A stretch of 64,000 bases of DNA, from positions 964,280 to 1,028,279 of the forward strand of contig NZ_RRCM01000001.1 in NCBI RefSeq assembly GCF_003862485.1. Reading direction: 5' to 3'. The DNA is from Lachnoanaerobaculum orale (lineage in GTDB: Bacteria; Bacillota; Clostridia; Lachnospirales; Lachnospiraceae). Shown piece after piece: positions 55,129 through 64,000 of this stretch (position 1 is the stretch's first letter; each line of letters starts with the position of its first letter). Made by a program: the position numbers and the translations under genes. The notes under the pieces are model-generated. The model searched no databases. It saw only the letters and a list, made by a program, of their open reading frames with translations, and had not been told where the DNA came from.

Positions 55129-56763
55129 ATGAAAAAGTTTAAAGTAAAGATAGGAGATGAAACTTACTTATACGAGGAAGGTACAAGTTATTTTGATATT
55201 GTAACGGAGCAAAAGAAAAAAGCTCTGCTTGTCAAAGTAAACGGTAAGCTTCAGGAATTGCATAAGTGCGTAAATGGTGATATTGCCCTTGAGTTTGTCA
55301 CATTGAGTGATGCCATAGGCAGAGCAATATATGAGAGAAGTGCGATACTGATACTTTTAAAAGCTATAGACGATATTTACGGTAGGAGTATAAGTCCGAG
55401 AGTGGAGTTTTCCACAGGTAACGGACTTTTTATCAGACTCGGCAGTGAACAAGACTATGATGTGGAGAAGATAAGTAATCGTATGAGAGAACTTGTTGAT
55501 GAAAACATCAGAATCGAAAAGACTAATGTACACACGGATTTGGCGCTGAAGATGTTTCACGATGCCGGATTTTTTGAAAAGGAGAAGCTTTTCAGATTTA
55601 GAAGAGTATCAAGAGTGAATATATATAAGCTTGAAGACTATATAGACTATAATTACGGATACATGGTCTACTCTACAGGGTTTATAGATAAATTTTCTCT
55701 TACAAAGTATAAGGACGGAATAGTTCTTGTTATACCCAGAAAAGAAAATCCTGAGGTTGTGGAAGAGTTTGTACCTGAAGAAAAGATTTTTAATGAACTG
55801 AACAATGCAAGTATCAGTGCTATGGAAATGGGAGTATCCGATGTAGGTTCACTCAATGAGATGATTTCAAACGGTATGACCAATGAGATGATTCTTATCT
55901 CTGAAGCATATATGGAAAAGAAAATAGGAGATATTGCCGAGGATATTATAAAGAGGGGGAATGTAAAGCTTGTAATGATTGCAGGACCTTCTTCATCGGG
56001 AAAGACTACATTTTCACACAGGCTCAGCATACAACTTATGGCACACGGTATAAAGCCTCATCCGCTTGAGGTGGATAATTACTTTAAAAACAGAGAAGAT
56101 ACACCAAGAGATGAGAAGGGTGAGCTTGACTTTGAAAGTCTTGACGCTATGGATATTGAACAGTTCAATGCGGATATGTCGGCTCTTTTAAACGGCGAAA
56201 AAGTGGAACTTCCAAGCTTTAACTTTAAAACAGGTCAAAGAGAGTATAACGGAAACTTCTTAAAACTTGAAAAGGATGATATACTGGTCATTGAGGGTAT
56301 CCATTGCCTTAACGACAAGCTATCTTATAAATTGCCTAAAGACAGCAGATATAAAATATATATAAGCGCATTGACACAGCTTAATATTGATGAACACAAT
56401 CGTATACCTACTACAGACGGAAGACTTCTTAGAAGGATGATCAGAGACGTCAGAAAGAGAGGAATTTCCCCAACAAAAACTCTTGCTATGTGGGATTCGG
56501 TCAGAAGAGGTGAGGAGAGAAATATTTTTCCATATCAAAGCAGTGCGGATGCGACATTTAACTCCGCTCTAAACTATGAAATTGCGGTATTAAAGCAGTA
56601 TGTCGAACCGGTTTTATTCAGTGTAAAAAAAGACTCTAAGGAGTATCCAGAGGCAAAAAGGCTTCTTAAGTTTTTGGATTATTTCCTTGGAGTACCAAGT
56701 GACAATGTACCTTCCAACTCTATATTGAGGGAATTTATAGGCGGAAGTGCATTCCATGTTTAA
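55129..56763 (+). CDS. TGS-domain uridine kinase-like nucleoside kinase
   Basis: This 544-residue protein has a TGS-like N-terminal domain (residues 1-60), a threonyl-tRNA-synthetase-type second domain (about 60-200, with FHDAGFFEKEKLFRFRRVSR) and a C-terminal uridine kinase/phosphoribulokinase domain with the P-loop IAGPSSSGKTTFSHRL (near residue 283), VDNYFKNREDTPRD and VIEGIHCLN. Proteins of this layout are common in clostridia and annotated as nucleoside kinases. The true substrate is not settled. Terminators lie on both sides, so it is probably a single unit. Confidence 0.9.
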   Translation: MKKFKVKIGDETYLYEEGTSYFDIVTEQKKKALLVKVNGKLQELHKCVNGDIALEFVTLSDAIGRAIYERSAILILLKAIDDIYGRSISPRVEFSTGNGLFIRLGSEQDYDVEKISNRMRELVDENIRIEKTNVHTDLALKMFHDAGFFEKEKLFRFRRVSRVNIYKLEDYIDYNYGYMVYSTGFIDKFSLTKYKDGIVLVIPRKENPEVVEEFVPEEKIFNELNNASISAMEMGVSDVGSLNEMISNGMTNEMILISEAYMEKKIGDIAEDIIKRGNVKLVMIAGPSSSGKTTFSHRLSIQLMAHGIKPHPLEVDNYFKNREDTPRDEKGELDFESLDAMDIEQFNADMSALLNGEKVELPSFNFKTGQREYNGNFLKLEKDDILVIEGIHCLNDKLSYKLPKDSRYKIYISALTQLNIDEHNRIPTTDGRLLRRMIRDVRKRGISPTKTLAMWDSVRRGEERNIFPYQSSADATFNSALNYEIAVLKQYVEPVLFSVKKDSKEYPEAKRLLKFLDYFLGVPSDNVPSNSILREFIGGSAFHV

Positions 56764-56767
56764 TATT

Positions 56768-56805
56768 AAAAGGTCGCCCTTAAGCTTTGTAAAGGCGACC
56801 TTTTT
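56768..56805. terminator. Bidirectional terminator between the kinase and PRPP synthetase genes
   Basis: Stem AAAAGGTCGCC / GGCGACCTTTTT (56768-56778, 56794-56805), A-rich on one side and T-rich on the other, serving both converging genes. Confidence 0.92.
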
Positions 56806-56807
56806 CT

Positions 56808-57983
56808 TTATTTGAATTTTGATACGAATTTCTGTATTTTTGTGGTTGGTGACAAGCTCTTGCTGATTGAAACATCGTGGTTATATGAGTTTATAATAGC
56901 TGCAAGATACTTTGTCATGTCGGCTTCAAGATACCAAGGTCTTGTTAAAAGTTCAGGATTTCTGTAGTGTACATTGGTTGTGCATACATAGTCGATAATT
57001 CCCTGATTGTGGAATTCATCGAACTTTTCAAGCCCGTTTGTAAACAGACCGAATGTGGCGCAGATAATAATTCTCTTTGCATTTCTTTTCTTAAGCTCTT
57101 TTGCAGTATCAAGCATACTTTCACCTGAAGAAATCATATCGTCCATAATAATGACATCCTTACCTGCCACACTGCTGCCCAAAAACTCATGTGCAACTAT
57201 AGGGTTTCTGCCGTCTACAACTCTTGAATAGTCACGTCTTTTATAGAACATACCCATATCCACACCGAGGTTGTTTGCAAGGTATACGGCTCTGTTCATA
57301 GCTCCCTCATCAGGGCTTATAATCATCATATCATCCTTGCTTACTTTCATATCGGAGATATTTGTAAACATTGCCTTGACAAACTGGTATGTAGGCATGA
57401 AGTTGTCAAATCCAGTAAGAGGAATGGAGTTTTGTACTCTCGGGTCATGTGCGTCAAATGTAATTATATTGCTGACACCCATGCTTACAAGCTCTTCAAG
57501 TGCCAGTGCACAGTCAAGAGATTCTCTCTTTGTCTTTTTATGCTGTCTGCTTTCATATAAGAAAGGCATGATAACGTTTACTCTTTTTGCATTTGCAACG
57601 CAGGCGCTGATAATTCTTTTTAGATCCTGATAGTGGTCATCAGGTGACATATAGTTTGTAAAGCCGTTCAGTTTGTAGCTGAGAGAGTGATTGAGTACAT
57701 CTACCATTACAAATACATCTGTACCGCGAACAGACTCTTTGATAACACCCTTTGCTTCGCCTGAGCCGAACCTCGGACAGGCAATATCAAGCAGGTAGTT
57801 GTCACAGTCATAGCCTCTGTAGTGCAAATCCGCCTGACAGTTCATAAGCTCAGTAGTATCATTCCTTCTGAATTCAACTATATAGTCATTGACTCCCTTT
57901 GCAAAGTCATAACAACTCTCAAGCGCGGCAATCTTTAGCGGTGCTACCGGCAATTGGTCTTTAAATACGAAATCGTTTGGCAT
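56808..57983 (-). CDS. prs: Ribose-phosphate pyrophosphokinase (long form)
   Basis: This 391-residue protein makes PRPP from ribose 5-phosphate and ATP for nucleotide, His and Trp synthesis. Visible marks are the ATP-side YESRQHKKTKRE, the FDAHDPRVQN segment, ISPDEGAMNRAVYLAN and the PRPP-binding loop VIIMDDMISSGESML. It is about 70 residues longer than class I enzymes (about 315), with an N-terminal extension and inserted segments, as in a known divergent clostridial subgroup. GAGAAAGAAATG precedes the start. It is read against its neighbours. Confidence 0.92.
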   Translation of the reverse strand: MPNDFVFKDQLPVAPLKIAALESCYDFAKGVNDYIVEFRRNDTTELMNCQADLHYRGYDCDNYLLDIACPRFGSGEAKGVIKESVRGTDVFVMVDVLNHSLSYKLNGFTNYMSPDDHYQDLKRIISACVANAKRVNVIMPFLYESRQHKKTKRESLDCALALEELVSMGVSNIITFDAHDPRVQNSIPLTGFDNFMPTYQFVKAMFTNISDMKVSKDDMMIISPDEGAMNRAVYLANNLGVDMGMFYKRRDYSRVVDGRNPIVAHEFLGSSVAGKDVIIMDDMISSGESMLDTAKELKKRNAKRIIICATFGLFTNGLEKFDEFHNQGIIDYVCTTNVHYRNPELLTRPWYLEADMTKYLAAIINSYNHDVSISKSLSPTTKIQKFVSKFK

Positions 57984-58166
57984 TTCTTTCTCCTAGGTGA
58001 TTAAGATTATAGACAGTTCGGATGAACCGTCACGAATATTTACTTACGAAGATACTATACACTATGGAAAATGTGAAGTCAATAATATGGATTTTAATCT
58101 CTTAAGTCTAAAAATTAGATTCAGATATGAAATTTATTTAAAAATTGGCAATATTATATGTGAATT

Positions 58167-58725
58167 TTATTTGTTAAATAAATTGTTTCTGTACTGCCTT
58201 GGAGATATTTTGTATCGTCTTTTAAATACCCGACAAAAGTAATTGCTGTCATCATATCCGCAGACTATGGAAATATCATTTATCGGAAGTTTTGTGGAAT
58301 TCAAAAGAAATATAGCCTTATCCATCCTGACTTCATGTATGAACTCCGTAACTGTTTTACCCAGTTGTTTTTTAAAGACGGCACTTAGATAGTTTTTGGT
58401 TACATGAAGATTTGAGTTTGGTATTATTTATATCAATTGCCATCTCATTAGATACACTGTCAAGATAGTACGGATGGACTTTATTTCTGTGTTGCAAAGT
58501 TTTTCTGCACAGTGTTCCCAAAACTATTGCCAGATACTTGGCATCCTGATATGAATCCATATTTCTTCCGTCCAGTTTCATTGAACACAAAGCATTATAG
58601 GCACTCATTGCCTTTGAATAGTCACCGGATGAGAGCATATTTAAAAAATTCTCTTCAATTTCATATCTTTCCTCAATATTTTTTATCTCAAGTATTTCTC
58701 GGTCTTTATATTCCTGATGATCCAT
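58167..58725 (-). pseudogene. AraC-family regulator gene broken by a frameshift
   Basis: The first frame (58725-58372) encodes an N-terminal part with NFLNMLSSGDYSKAMSAYN and YLAIVLGTLCRKTLQ, then runs out of homology. From about 58425 a different minus-strand frame continues with the AraC DNA-binding domain: HVTKNYLSAVFKKQLGK, TVTEFIHEVRMDKAIFLL, CGYDDSNYFCRVFKRRY and a stop at 58167. One base gained or lost near 58420-58430 explains it. The intact protein would be about 185 residues. The gene is divergent from the transporter-glycosidase pair at 58881, which it probably once activated. Confidence 0.82.
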
Positions 58726-58826
58726 GTTTTTCTCCAATAGCAGTTCAAAACTCGTCTATACTACAATGATACCATAATATTATGCTACTTTAAAGATAAT
58801 GATTCACTTCCTAAATAGGTAAATTT

Positions 58827-58854
58827 AAGATAATATTAAGTAAATATAATATCT
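58827..58854 (+). promoter_or_regulatory. Possible activator-dependent promoter of the glycoside operon
   Basis: TATAAT (58845-58850) lacks a recognisable -35 element at the right distance. It lies in an imperfect inverted repeat (AAGATAATATT to ATAATATCTT). A weak promoter of this kind fits control by an activator such as the divergent AraC protein. Confidence 0.4.
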
Positions 58855-58880
58855 TGGTAAACTAAGAACGGAGGTAATTT

Positions 58881-60344
58881 ATGAATCAGAACGGAGTTCA
58901 TAGAGCTAAGTTATGGCAGATAGCCGGATTTGCCTTAAATAACACAGCTACAAATTTGTATCTATTTTTTATGAATTTTATCAGTTATTATCTGGTAGGA
59001 TTCGTAGGCGTAGGAGTTGTATTGGCTTCCACTATCATTATGAACATGAGAATTTGGGACGGTGTTACAGATCCTTTTATAGGATATGTGGTTGACAAGA
59101 CAGATTCCAAATTCGGAAAAAACAGACCTTTTATGCTGATAGGAAATATCATATTGGCGGTATTTTCATTTTTGATAGTTCATGTAACACATATTGTACC
59201 TGAGAAAAGCAGACTTTTGGTATTTATTGTTTTATATATGATTTATATCATAGGGTATACTTTCCAATGTGTTGTTACAAAGTCGGCACAGACCTGTCTT
59301 ACAAACGATCCGAAGCAAAGACCTATGTTTACAATATTTGACGGTATTTACAACACCATACTCTTTGCGGCGATACCTGTTTTGGTATTCCAGAATCTTA
59401 TACCGAAGTATGGAAAATTCACAGAAGAATTTTACCATGAGTTTTGGCTTATAACCGCAGTTATATCAGGTATATTTACAATTATTGCAATAATTGCAAT
59501 ATCGGGAAAGGACAGAACCGAATTCTTCGGACTTGGAAAACCTACAAAGATCAGGCTCAGAGATTACTGGGAGGTTTTATCAAAGAACAGAGCAATACAG
59601 ATGCTTGTGGTATCCGCATCTACAGATAAGCTTGCGATTACCACACAGACCAATGCGGTTGTTGTAATTATGGTTTACTCAATAGTTTGCGGAAATACCG
59701 CAGCAGGCGGTCAGGTTGCCGCTTATACCGCAATACCTACTGCACTTATGTTGTTCTTCGGTGTAGGTTATATTGCAAAATATCTCGGACAGAGAAAGGC
59801 AATGCTCTTCGGTTCTATAGGCGGACTTATAACATGTATCCTTTCGATAGCATCATTTTATGTTTTCGATCCTACAACTTTGAGATTCCCGGGAGAGGGC
59901 TTTACAGGTTGGAACATATTTACAATAGTATTTCTTGTATTATTCCTGCTTATGAAGGGCTTCACAGGAGTATCGGGAAATATAGTAATACCTATGACTG
60001 CAGATTGTGCTGACTATGAGGTATATCGCTCAGGTAAGTATGTGCCGGGTCTTATGGGAACACTTTTTTCATTTGTAGATAAGCTTATTTCATCACTTGG
60101 AGCCACTATTGTCGGACTTTGCTGTGCGGCTATAGGATTTAAGGATGCTCTTCCGACTGTGGACACACCGATGTCTCCGGCAATCAAAGCAGTCGCAATG
60201 TTTTGTATGTACGGACTTCTTATAATAGGACTGGTTTGTAATCTTATTGCTATGAAATTCTATCCTTTAACAAAGGAGAAGATGGAAAGCATCCAGGCTG
60301 AAATAGCTGAAATAAAGAAAAAGTCACAGAATGAAGCCGTATAA
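58881..60344 (+). CDS. GPH-family glycoside:cation symporter
   Basis: This 487-residue membrane protein imports a glycoside with Na+ or H+. The glycoside-pentoside-hexuronide family marks are WDGVTDPFIGYVVDKTDSKFG (20-residue core around 60-80), GKNRPFMLIGN, and the late ADCADYEVYRSGKYVPGLMG. About twelve membrane segments are visible. Length is typical (450-500). ATG follows GGAGGTAATTT. With the GH2 enzyme next to it, a beta-glucuronide or beta-galactoside is the likely cargo. Confidence 0.92.
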   Translation: MNQNGVHRAKLWQIAGFALNNTATNLYLFFMNFISYYLVGFVGVGVVLASTIIMNMRIWDGVTDPFIGYVVDKTDSKFGKNRPFMLIGNIILAVFSFLIVHVTHIVPEKSRLLVFIVLYMIYIIGYTFQCVVTKSAQTCLTNDPKQRPMFTIFDGIYNTILFAAIPVLVFQNLIPKYGKFTEEFYHEFWLITAVISGIFTIIAIIAISGKDRTEFFGLGKPTKIRLRDYWEVLSKNRAIQMLVVSASTDKLAITTQTNAVVVIMVYSIVCGNTAAGGQVAAYTAIPTALMLFFGVGYIAKYLGQRKAMLFGSIGGLITCILSIASFYVFDPTTLRFPGEGFTGWNIFTIVFLVLFLLMKGFTGVSGNIVIPMTADCADYEVYRSGKYVPGLMGTLFSFVDKLISSLGATIVGLCCAAIGFKDALPTVDTPMSPAIKAVAMFCMYGLLIIGLVCNLIAMKFYPLTKEKMESIQAEIAEIKKKSQNEAV

Positions 60345-60372
60345 CAAAACGGATATTTTTAGGAGAGAAAAT

Positions 60373-62661
60373 ATGAGAACAGTTGATGATTTGAATGACG
60401 GTTGGCTTTTTAAAAAGAATACTGAAGTAAATGATACATTAGTTGTAGATGAGAGCTTTGATATGATAAATCTTCCTCATACCTATAACAGTTTTGACGG
60501 ACAGAACGGAGGAAATGACTATTATAAAGGAAAAGCTGTATATATAAAGAAGCTAATAAGACCTTTTGTATCACCTGAGAGTGATTTTATCTTAAATTTT
60601 GAAGGCGTAAATTCGGTAGCAAGAATATATATTGATGGTGAGTTCGTGAAGGAGCATAGAGGCGGATACTCAAGATTTAGAGTTAATATTACAAGATTTT
60701 TTGAGAAAAAAGATTCTGTTATGCTTGCTGTAGAAGTTGATAATGCCAATCATTCCGATGTATACCCTCAAATGGCCGATTTTACATTCTATGGAGGTAT
60801 CTACAGAAACGTAAGCCTTATTTCAGTACCTAAGACAAGATTTGATATAGAGTATTATGCAGGCAGCGGAGTAGCCGTTACATCAAAAATATACGGTGAG
60901 GATGCAATAATAGATATTACCGCTTATGTAAAAGACCCACTGGAATCAGATATGGTTATGGTCGAGGTAAGAGACGGTGACAGCTATGAAGATATCGGGT
61001 CGGTTTTTGCACCTGCAAGGAATATAACAAAACTGAGTCTTAAGATAGATAATGTACATCTTTGGAACGGTGTGAAAGATCCGTTTCTATATGGTTTGAG
61101 CATAAAGCTTATAAGACATAATGAAGTACTTGATAATGTAGAGCTAAATCACGGTATCAGAGAGTACTATGTAGATCCGGATAGGGGATTTTTCTTAAAC
61201 GGAAAGAGCTTTCCTTTAAGAGGTGTGAGCAGACATCAGGACAGACTTGGCAAGGGTAATGCACTTGAAAAGCTTGATCATTTTGACGATCTTGATTTGA
61301 TAACGGATGTAGGTGCAAACAGTGTAAGACTTGCTCATTATCAGCAGGATGATTATTTTTATGAGCTTTGTGACAGATACGGACTTATAGTATGGGCGGA
61401 GATTCCTTTTATATCCAGAATGAATAAGGATCCGAAGGCACATGAGAATGCTATGGAGCAGATGAAAGAGCTTATTTATCAAAACTACAATCATAGCAGT
61501 ATATGCTTTTGGGGAATTTCAAACGAAATAACGATTGCGGGAGATGTTCCGGGACTTGCAGATAATTTAAGAGAGCTTGATGAACTTGTAAAGAGTATTG
61601 ATAAAACAAGACTTACAACAATGGCTCAGGTATCAATGCTTCCAATGGATTCAGAACACAATCAGATCACAGATATACTGGCATACAATCTATACTTTGG
61701 ATGGTATGGCGGAAAGTATACAGATAATGAAGTATGGTTTGATAAGTTTAGAGCCATGCATCCAAACAGAGCGGTAGGACTTTCAGAGTATGGTTGTGAT
61801 GGTATTATAAGTTGGCATTCAAATACACCTGAATGTAAGGATTATACAGAGGAGTATCAGGCTGAGTATCATGAGCATATGGCAAAGCTTCTTGCTGAAA
61901 GACCTGAGATATGGGGCTCATATGTTTGGAATATGTTTGACTTTGGCTGTGATATGAGAGATGAAGGCGGTGTTAAGGGTAGAAACAACAAAGGTCTTGT
62001 AACAATAGACAGAAAAATAAAGAAAGACGCTTTCTATGTATATAAGGCATATTGGTCAGATGAGAAATTTGTTCATATCGCAAGTAAGAGATTTGCCATT
62101 AGAAGTGATGAAAAGATAAATATAAAAATCTATTCAAATATGGAAAAGGTAAGATTATTTGTAAACGGCACTGACCTTGGCGAAAAGAAAGGTGGAAAGA
62201 TTTTTGTATTTGAGAATGTAAGCCTTAATATGGGAGCAAATTATATAAAGGCGGTAGGCATAAGTGATGATGAAGAAATATCTGACAGAACCACATTTAT
62301 CAGAGAGGAGAAGCCTTTTGCCGGATATGTAAGACCTGCGGATGAAGAGGAAGCAGAAGGAGTTAAGAACCGGTTTGAGGATATGGACAAGGAGAGTCTT
62401 GAAGCAGAAAAGCTTGAATTTAACCCTGAATTCTTCAGCATAAAAGATACAGTGGAAGATGTATTCAGAAATGATGAAGCAGGAGATATATTAGTATCTA
62501 TTGTAAATCAGTTTGGAATAATGAAGGTTAAAAAGAGTATGCTTGGAATAATGGGTGGCATGCTTGTAGAAGAAATGTCTTCATTCTTCAGCCCTGATAA
62601 GGCGGATAGTGAGAAGGTCTTTGCACTTTTGAATAGGAAGTTACAGGAAATTAAGAAATAA
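60373..62661 (+). CDS. GH2 beta-glycosidase (beta-glucuronidase/galactosidase-like) with C-terminal extension
   Basis: This 762-residue family 2 glycoside hydrolase has the sugar-binding N-domain (LPHTYNSFDGQNGG, YIDGEFVKEHRGGYSRF), the immunoglobulin-like domain and the TIM barrel (GVSRHQDRLGKG) with acid/base Glu385 in WGISNEI and nucleophile Glu472 in GLSEYGCDG. A DUF4982-like domain follows, then an acidic 105-residue tail (from about residue 657) not seen in classical enzymes. No signal peptide, so it acts inside the cell on sugar brought in by the symporter. ATG 60373 has AGGAGAG upstream; an in-frame start at 60331 overlaps the symporter gene. Confidence 0.9.
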   Translation: MRTVDDLNDGWLFKKNTEVNDTLVVDESFDMINLPHTYNSFDGQNGGNDYYKGKAVYIKKLIRPFVSPESDFILNFEGVNSVARIYIDGEFVKEHRGGYSRFRVNITRFFEKKDSVMLAVEVDNANHSDVYPQMADFTFYGGIYRNVSLISVPKTRFDIEYYAGSGVAVTSKIYGEDAIIDITAYVKDPLESDMVMVEVRDGDSYEDIGSVFAPARNITKLSLKIDNVHLWNGVKDPFLYGLSIKLIRHNEVLDNVELNHGIREYYVDPDRGFFLNGKSFPLRGVSRHQDRLGKGNALEKLDHFDDLDLITDVGANSVRLAHYQQDDYFYELCDRYGLIVWAEIPFISRMNKDPKAHENAMEQMKELIYQNYNHSSICFWGISNEITIAGDVPGLADNLRELDELVKSIDKTRLTTMAQVSMLPMDSEHNQITDILAYNLYFGWYGGKYTDNEVWFDKFRAMHPNRAVGLSEYGCDGIISWHSNTPECKDYTEEYQAEYHEHMAKLLAERPEIWGSYVWNMFDFGCDMRDEGGVKGRNNKGLVTIDRKIKKDAFYVYKAYWSDEKFVHIASKRFAIRSDEKINIKIYSNMEKVRLFVNGTDLGEKKGGKIFVFENVSLNMGANYIKAVGISDDEEISDRTTFIREEKPFAGYVRPADEEEAEGVKNRFEDMDKESLEAEKLEFNPEFFSIKDTVEDVFRNDEAGDILVSIVNQFGIMKVKKSMLGIMGGMLVEEMSSFFSPDKADSEKVFALLNRKLQEIKK

Positions 62662-62703
62662 GATATTAAGTAAAATTATGATTATTTAAAAGATAATCTA
62701 TTT

Positions 62704-62727
62704 AAAAGCATCAAACCGGGGCTTTTT
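62704..62727 (+). terminator. Probable terminator after the GH2 gene
   Basis: A short stem AAAAGC / GCTTTT (62704-62709, 62721-62726) with a run of seven T. Weaker than the others in the window. Confidence 0.55.
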
Positions 62728-62835
62728 TTATTTGCATTATATTCGAAAGAAGTGTTGGTTTTATAGCTGTAGATTACTAAGCCTATTAAGGACGCATAAG
62801 CGAATAATATAAAGCTTTCATAGAAGTTAAAAATA

Positions 62836-62864
62836 TTGACACGTTTCAATTTAAACGTTATAAT
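62836..62864 (+). promoter_or_regulatory. Promoter with an embedded palindromic operator, sugar ABC locus
   Basis: TTGACA (62836-62841) and TATAAT (62859-62864) with a 17-base spacer. The spacer is the inverted repeat ACGTTT-CAATTT-AAACGT (62841-62858), of LacI-family operator type. Binding there would block the polymerase directly. Confidence 0.75.
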
Positions 62865-62907
62865 AAAATTACTAAAAAGAGAACCTTGATTTTATAGGAG
62901 GAAAATT

Positions 62908-64000
62908 ATGAGAAAATTGTTGGCAGCTGCATTATCGGTAGCAATGGGAATGTCACTGGCAGCTTGTGGTGGTGGATCATCTAAGCCTGCAGAGGAGACT
63001 ACAAAGTCTGCAGAATCAGGTGCAGATAAGGCAGAAAGTGGTGATACAAAACTAAACGCAGACATTGAGTATTGGTCAAGTTGGAGTGAAACTGAAGCTC
63101 AAGCAGATGCATTAAGGGAAGCAGCAGATGAATTTATGAAAGCTAATCCGGGTGTCAAAATTAATTTTACATTTAACGGTCGTGATAACAGAAACCTGGT
63201 TGGCTCAGCAGTATCGGCAGGAACAAAGGTTACAATGATGGATGCTAATGCTGATAATATTAAGTCTATGTGGTCTGAAATGACAATGGATCTTACACCT
63301 TATTTTGAAGAGTCATATGAATCAACAGGTGGAGAGAAGTATGTTGATAGAATTATGCCAAGTATGTCGGGATTGTCTGCTAAGCTTTTTGATGGAAAGT
63401 ATTCATATTTTCCTTACGCACCGCAGGCATTTATGATTTTCTGCAATAAAAACATATTTGATGATTGCGGGATAACAAAATATCCTGAAACCTGGACAGA
63501 ATTTATGGATGCTTGCGAAAAAATCAAAGCAAAAGGATATACTCCGGTTACTACAGACAGCAATTATGCTACAAGCTGGGTTGGATATTATATGAGCCGC
63601 TTAATGGGTAATGATGAGGTCACAAAATTGAGCAATGATCCGTCAGCATGGAGTAATCCGAAGGTATTAGAGGCGGCTAAAGCTATTGAGGATATGGCAA
63701 AGAAGGGATACTTTGATCCGGTTATAGAAACCAATACATATCCGAATGCACAGCAAAGTATGGTTATAAATGAAAAAATAGCAATGTACATCAATGGAAC
63801 ATGGCTTCCTAACGAAGTAAAAGAGTCAACACCGGATGATTTCAAATGGGGTTCTTTTGCATTCCCAACTGTAGAAGGCGGAGTTGATGATCAGACATCA
63901 GGATGCTACAGCAGCTATGGTATTGCAATCAATAAGGATGCAACAGAGGAAGAAGCTAAGGCGGCAGCAGCTTTTGGAGTTTATGTAACTACAGCGTTTG
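62908..64000 (+). CDS. Family 1 sugar-binding lipoprotein of an ABC importer (3' end outside the window)
   Basis: The window holds the first 364 residues of an extracellular solute-binding protein; the frame is open to the edge. The signal sequence ends with the lipobox SLAACGG (Cys21), followed by a Ser/Lys/Glu-rich tether. Matching features of the maltose/raffinose-type family 1 binders include IEYWSSWSE, EFMKANPGVKINF, MIFCNKNIFDDCGI and INGTWLPNEVKE. ATG 62908 follows TAGGAGGAAAATT. Permease genes are expected just beyond the window. The ligand is unknown; the upstream GH2 and GPH genes suggest glycosides. Confidence 0.92.
   Translation, partial: MRKLLAAALSVAMGMSLAACGGGSSKPAEETTKSAESGADKAESGDTKLNADIEYWSSWSETEAQADALREAADEFMKANPGVKINFTFNGRDNRNLVGSAVSAGTKVTMMDANADNIKSMWSEMTMDLTPYFEESYESTGGEKYVDRIMPSMSGLSAKLFDGKYSYFPYAPQAFMIFCNKNIFDDCGITKYPETWTEFMDACEKIKAKGYTPVTTDSNYATSWVGYYMSRLMGNDEVTKLSNDPSAWSNPKVLEAAKAIEDMAKKGYFDPVIETNTYPNAQQSMVINEKIAMYINGTWLPNEVKESTPDDFKWGSFAFPTVEGGVDDQTSGCYSSYGIAINKDATEEEAKAAAAFGVYVTTAF

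Noticed and set aside
57997-58242. An 81-codon plus-strand open frame between prs and the AraC gene
   Set aside because: No ribosome site, and its second half is the reverse strand of the AraC DNA-binding domain.

Overview
The window looks like a chromosomal segment of a low-GC, Gram-positive, obligately anaerobic clostridium, most likely family Lachnospiraceae. The evidence is AT-rich DNA, strong GGAGG ribosome sites, a Firmicutes-type 16S rRNA, type III glutamine synthetase, LL-diaminopimelate aminotransferase, a biotin-dependent sodium-pump decarboxylase and Rpn-family PD-(D/E)XK proteins. I did not fix the genus by alignment.

Layout. 1-2.0 kb: an IS1634-type insertion sequence. 2.2-3.1 kb: an Rpn-like orphan. 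3.3-8.5 kb: a five-gene membrane decarboxylase operon holding both a 12S-like and a 5S-like carboxyltransferase, a biotin carrier and beta/gamma membrane subunits. 8.5-11.2 kb: TrkH/TrkA potassium uptake and an acetyltransferase. 11.3-20.9 kb: dapL, then nitrogen assimilation (GSIII, gltB, gltD); the GSIII leader carries a complete intrinsic terminator between promoter and gene. 21.0-30.5 kb: a muropeptide or amino-sugar recycling operon (Lac-family PTS IIA, RpiR regulator, GH1 phospho-glycosidase, MurQ, PTS IIB and IIC, MupG, GlcNAc-type kinase), split by a second IS1634-type element flanked by exact 62-bp direct repeats. 30.5-31.6 kb: an RNA ligase.

31.6-38.0 kb: an rRNA operon with three promoters and the unusual order 16S-5S-tRNA-Ala-23S, followed by tRNA-Asn, tRNA-Cys and tRNA-Leu(AAG). 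A repeated two-hairpin module sits beside every rRNA gene. 38.2-46.7 kb: a secreted NlpC/P60 wall hydrolase, a complete oligopeptide-type ABC importer and a YitT-family gene broken by an in-frame TAG. 46.9-50.8 kb: an accessory island with an Rpn nuclease, an IS relic, an SMI1/KNR4-like gene, the RNA 2'-phosphotransferase KptA and a tandem family of unrecognised acidic ~160-residue proteins, one of them frameshifted. 50.9-58.0 kb: housekeeping genes (rpmE, DUF1385, prmC, prfA, ilvE, a uridine-kinase-like protein, a long PRPP synthetase). 58.2-64.0 kb: a glycoside locus (frameshifted AraC regulator, GPH symporter, GH2 glycosidase) and the start of a sugar ABC importer.

Best candidates for a second look are the accessory island with its unknown paralog family, the hairpin modules of the rRNA operon, the dual-carboxyltransferase sodium pump, the Lac-PTS/MupG/MurQ operon and its long-repeat IS insertion, and the GSIII leader terminator.
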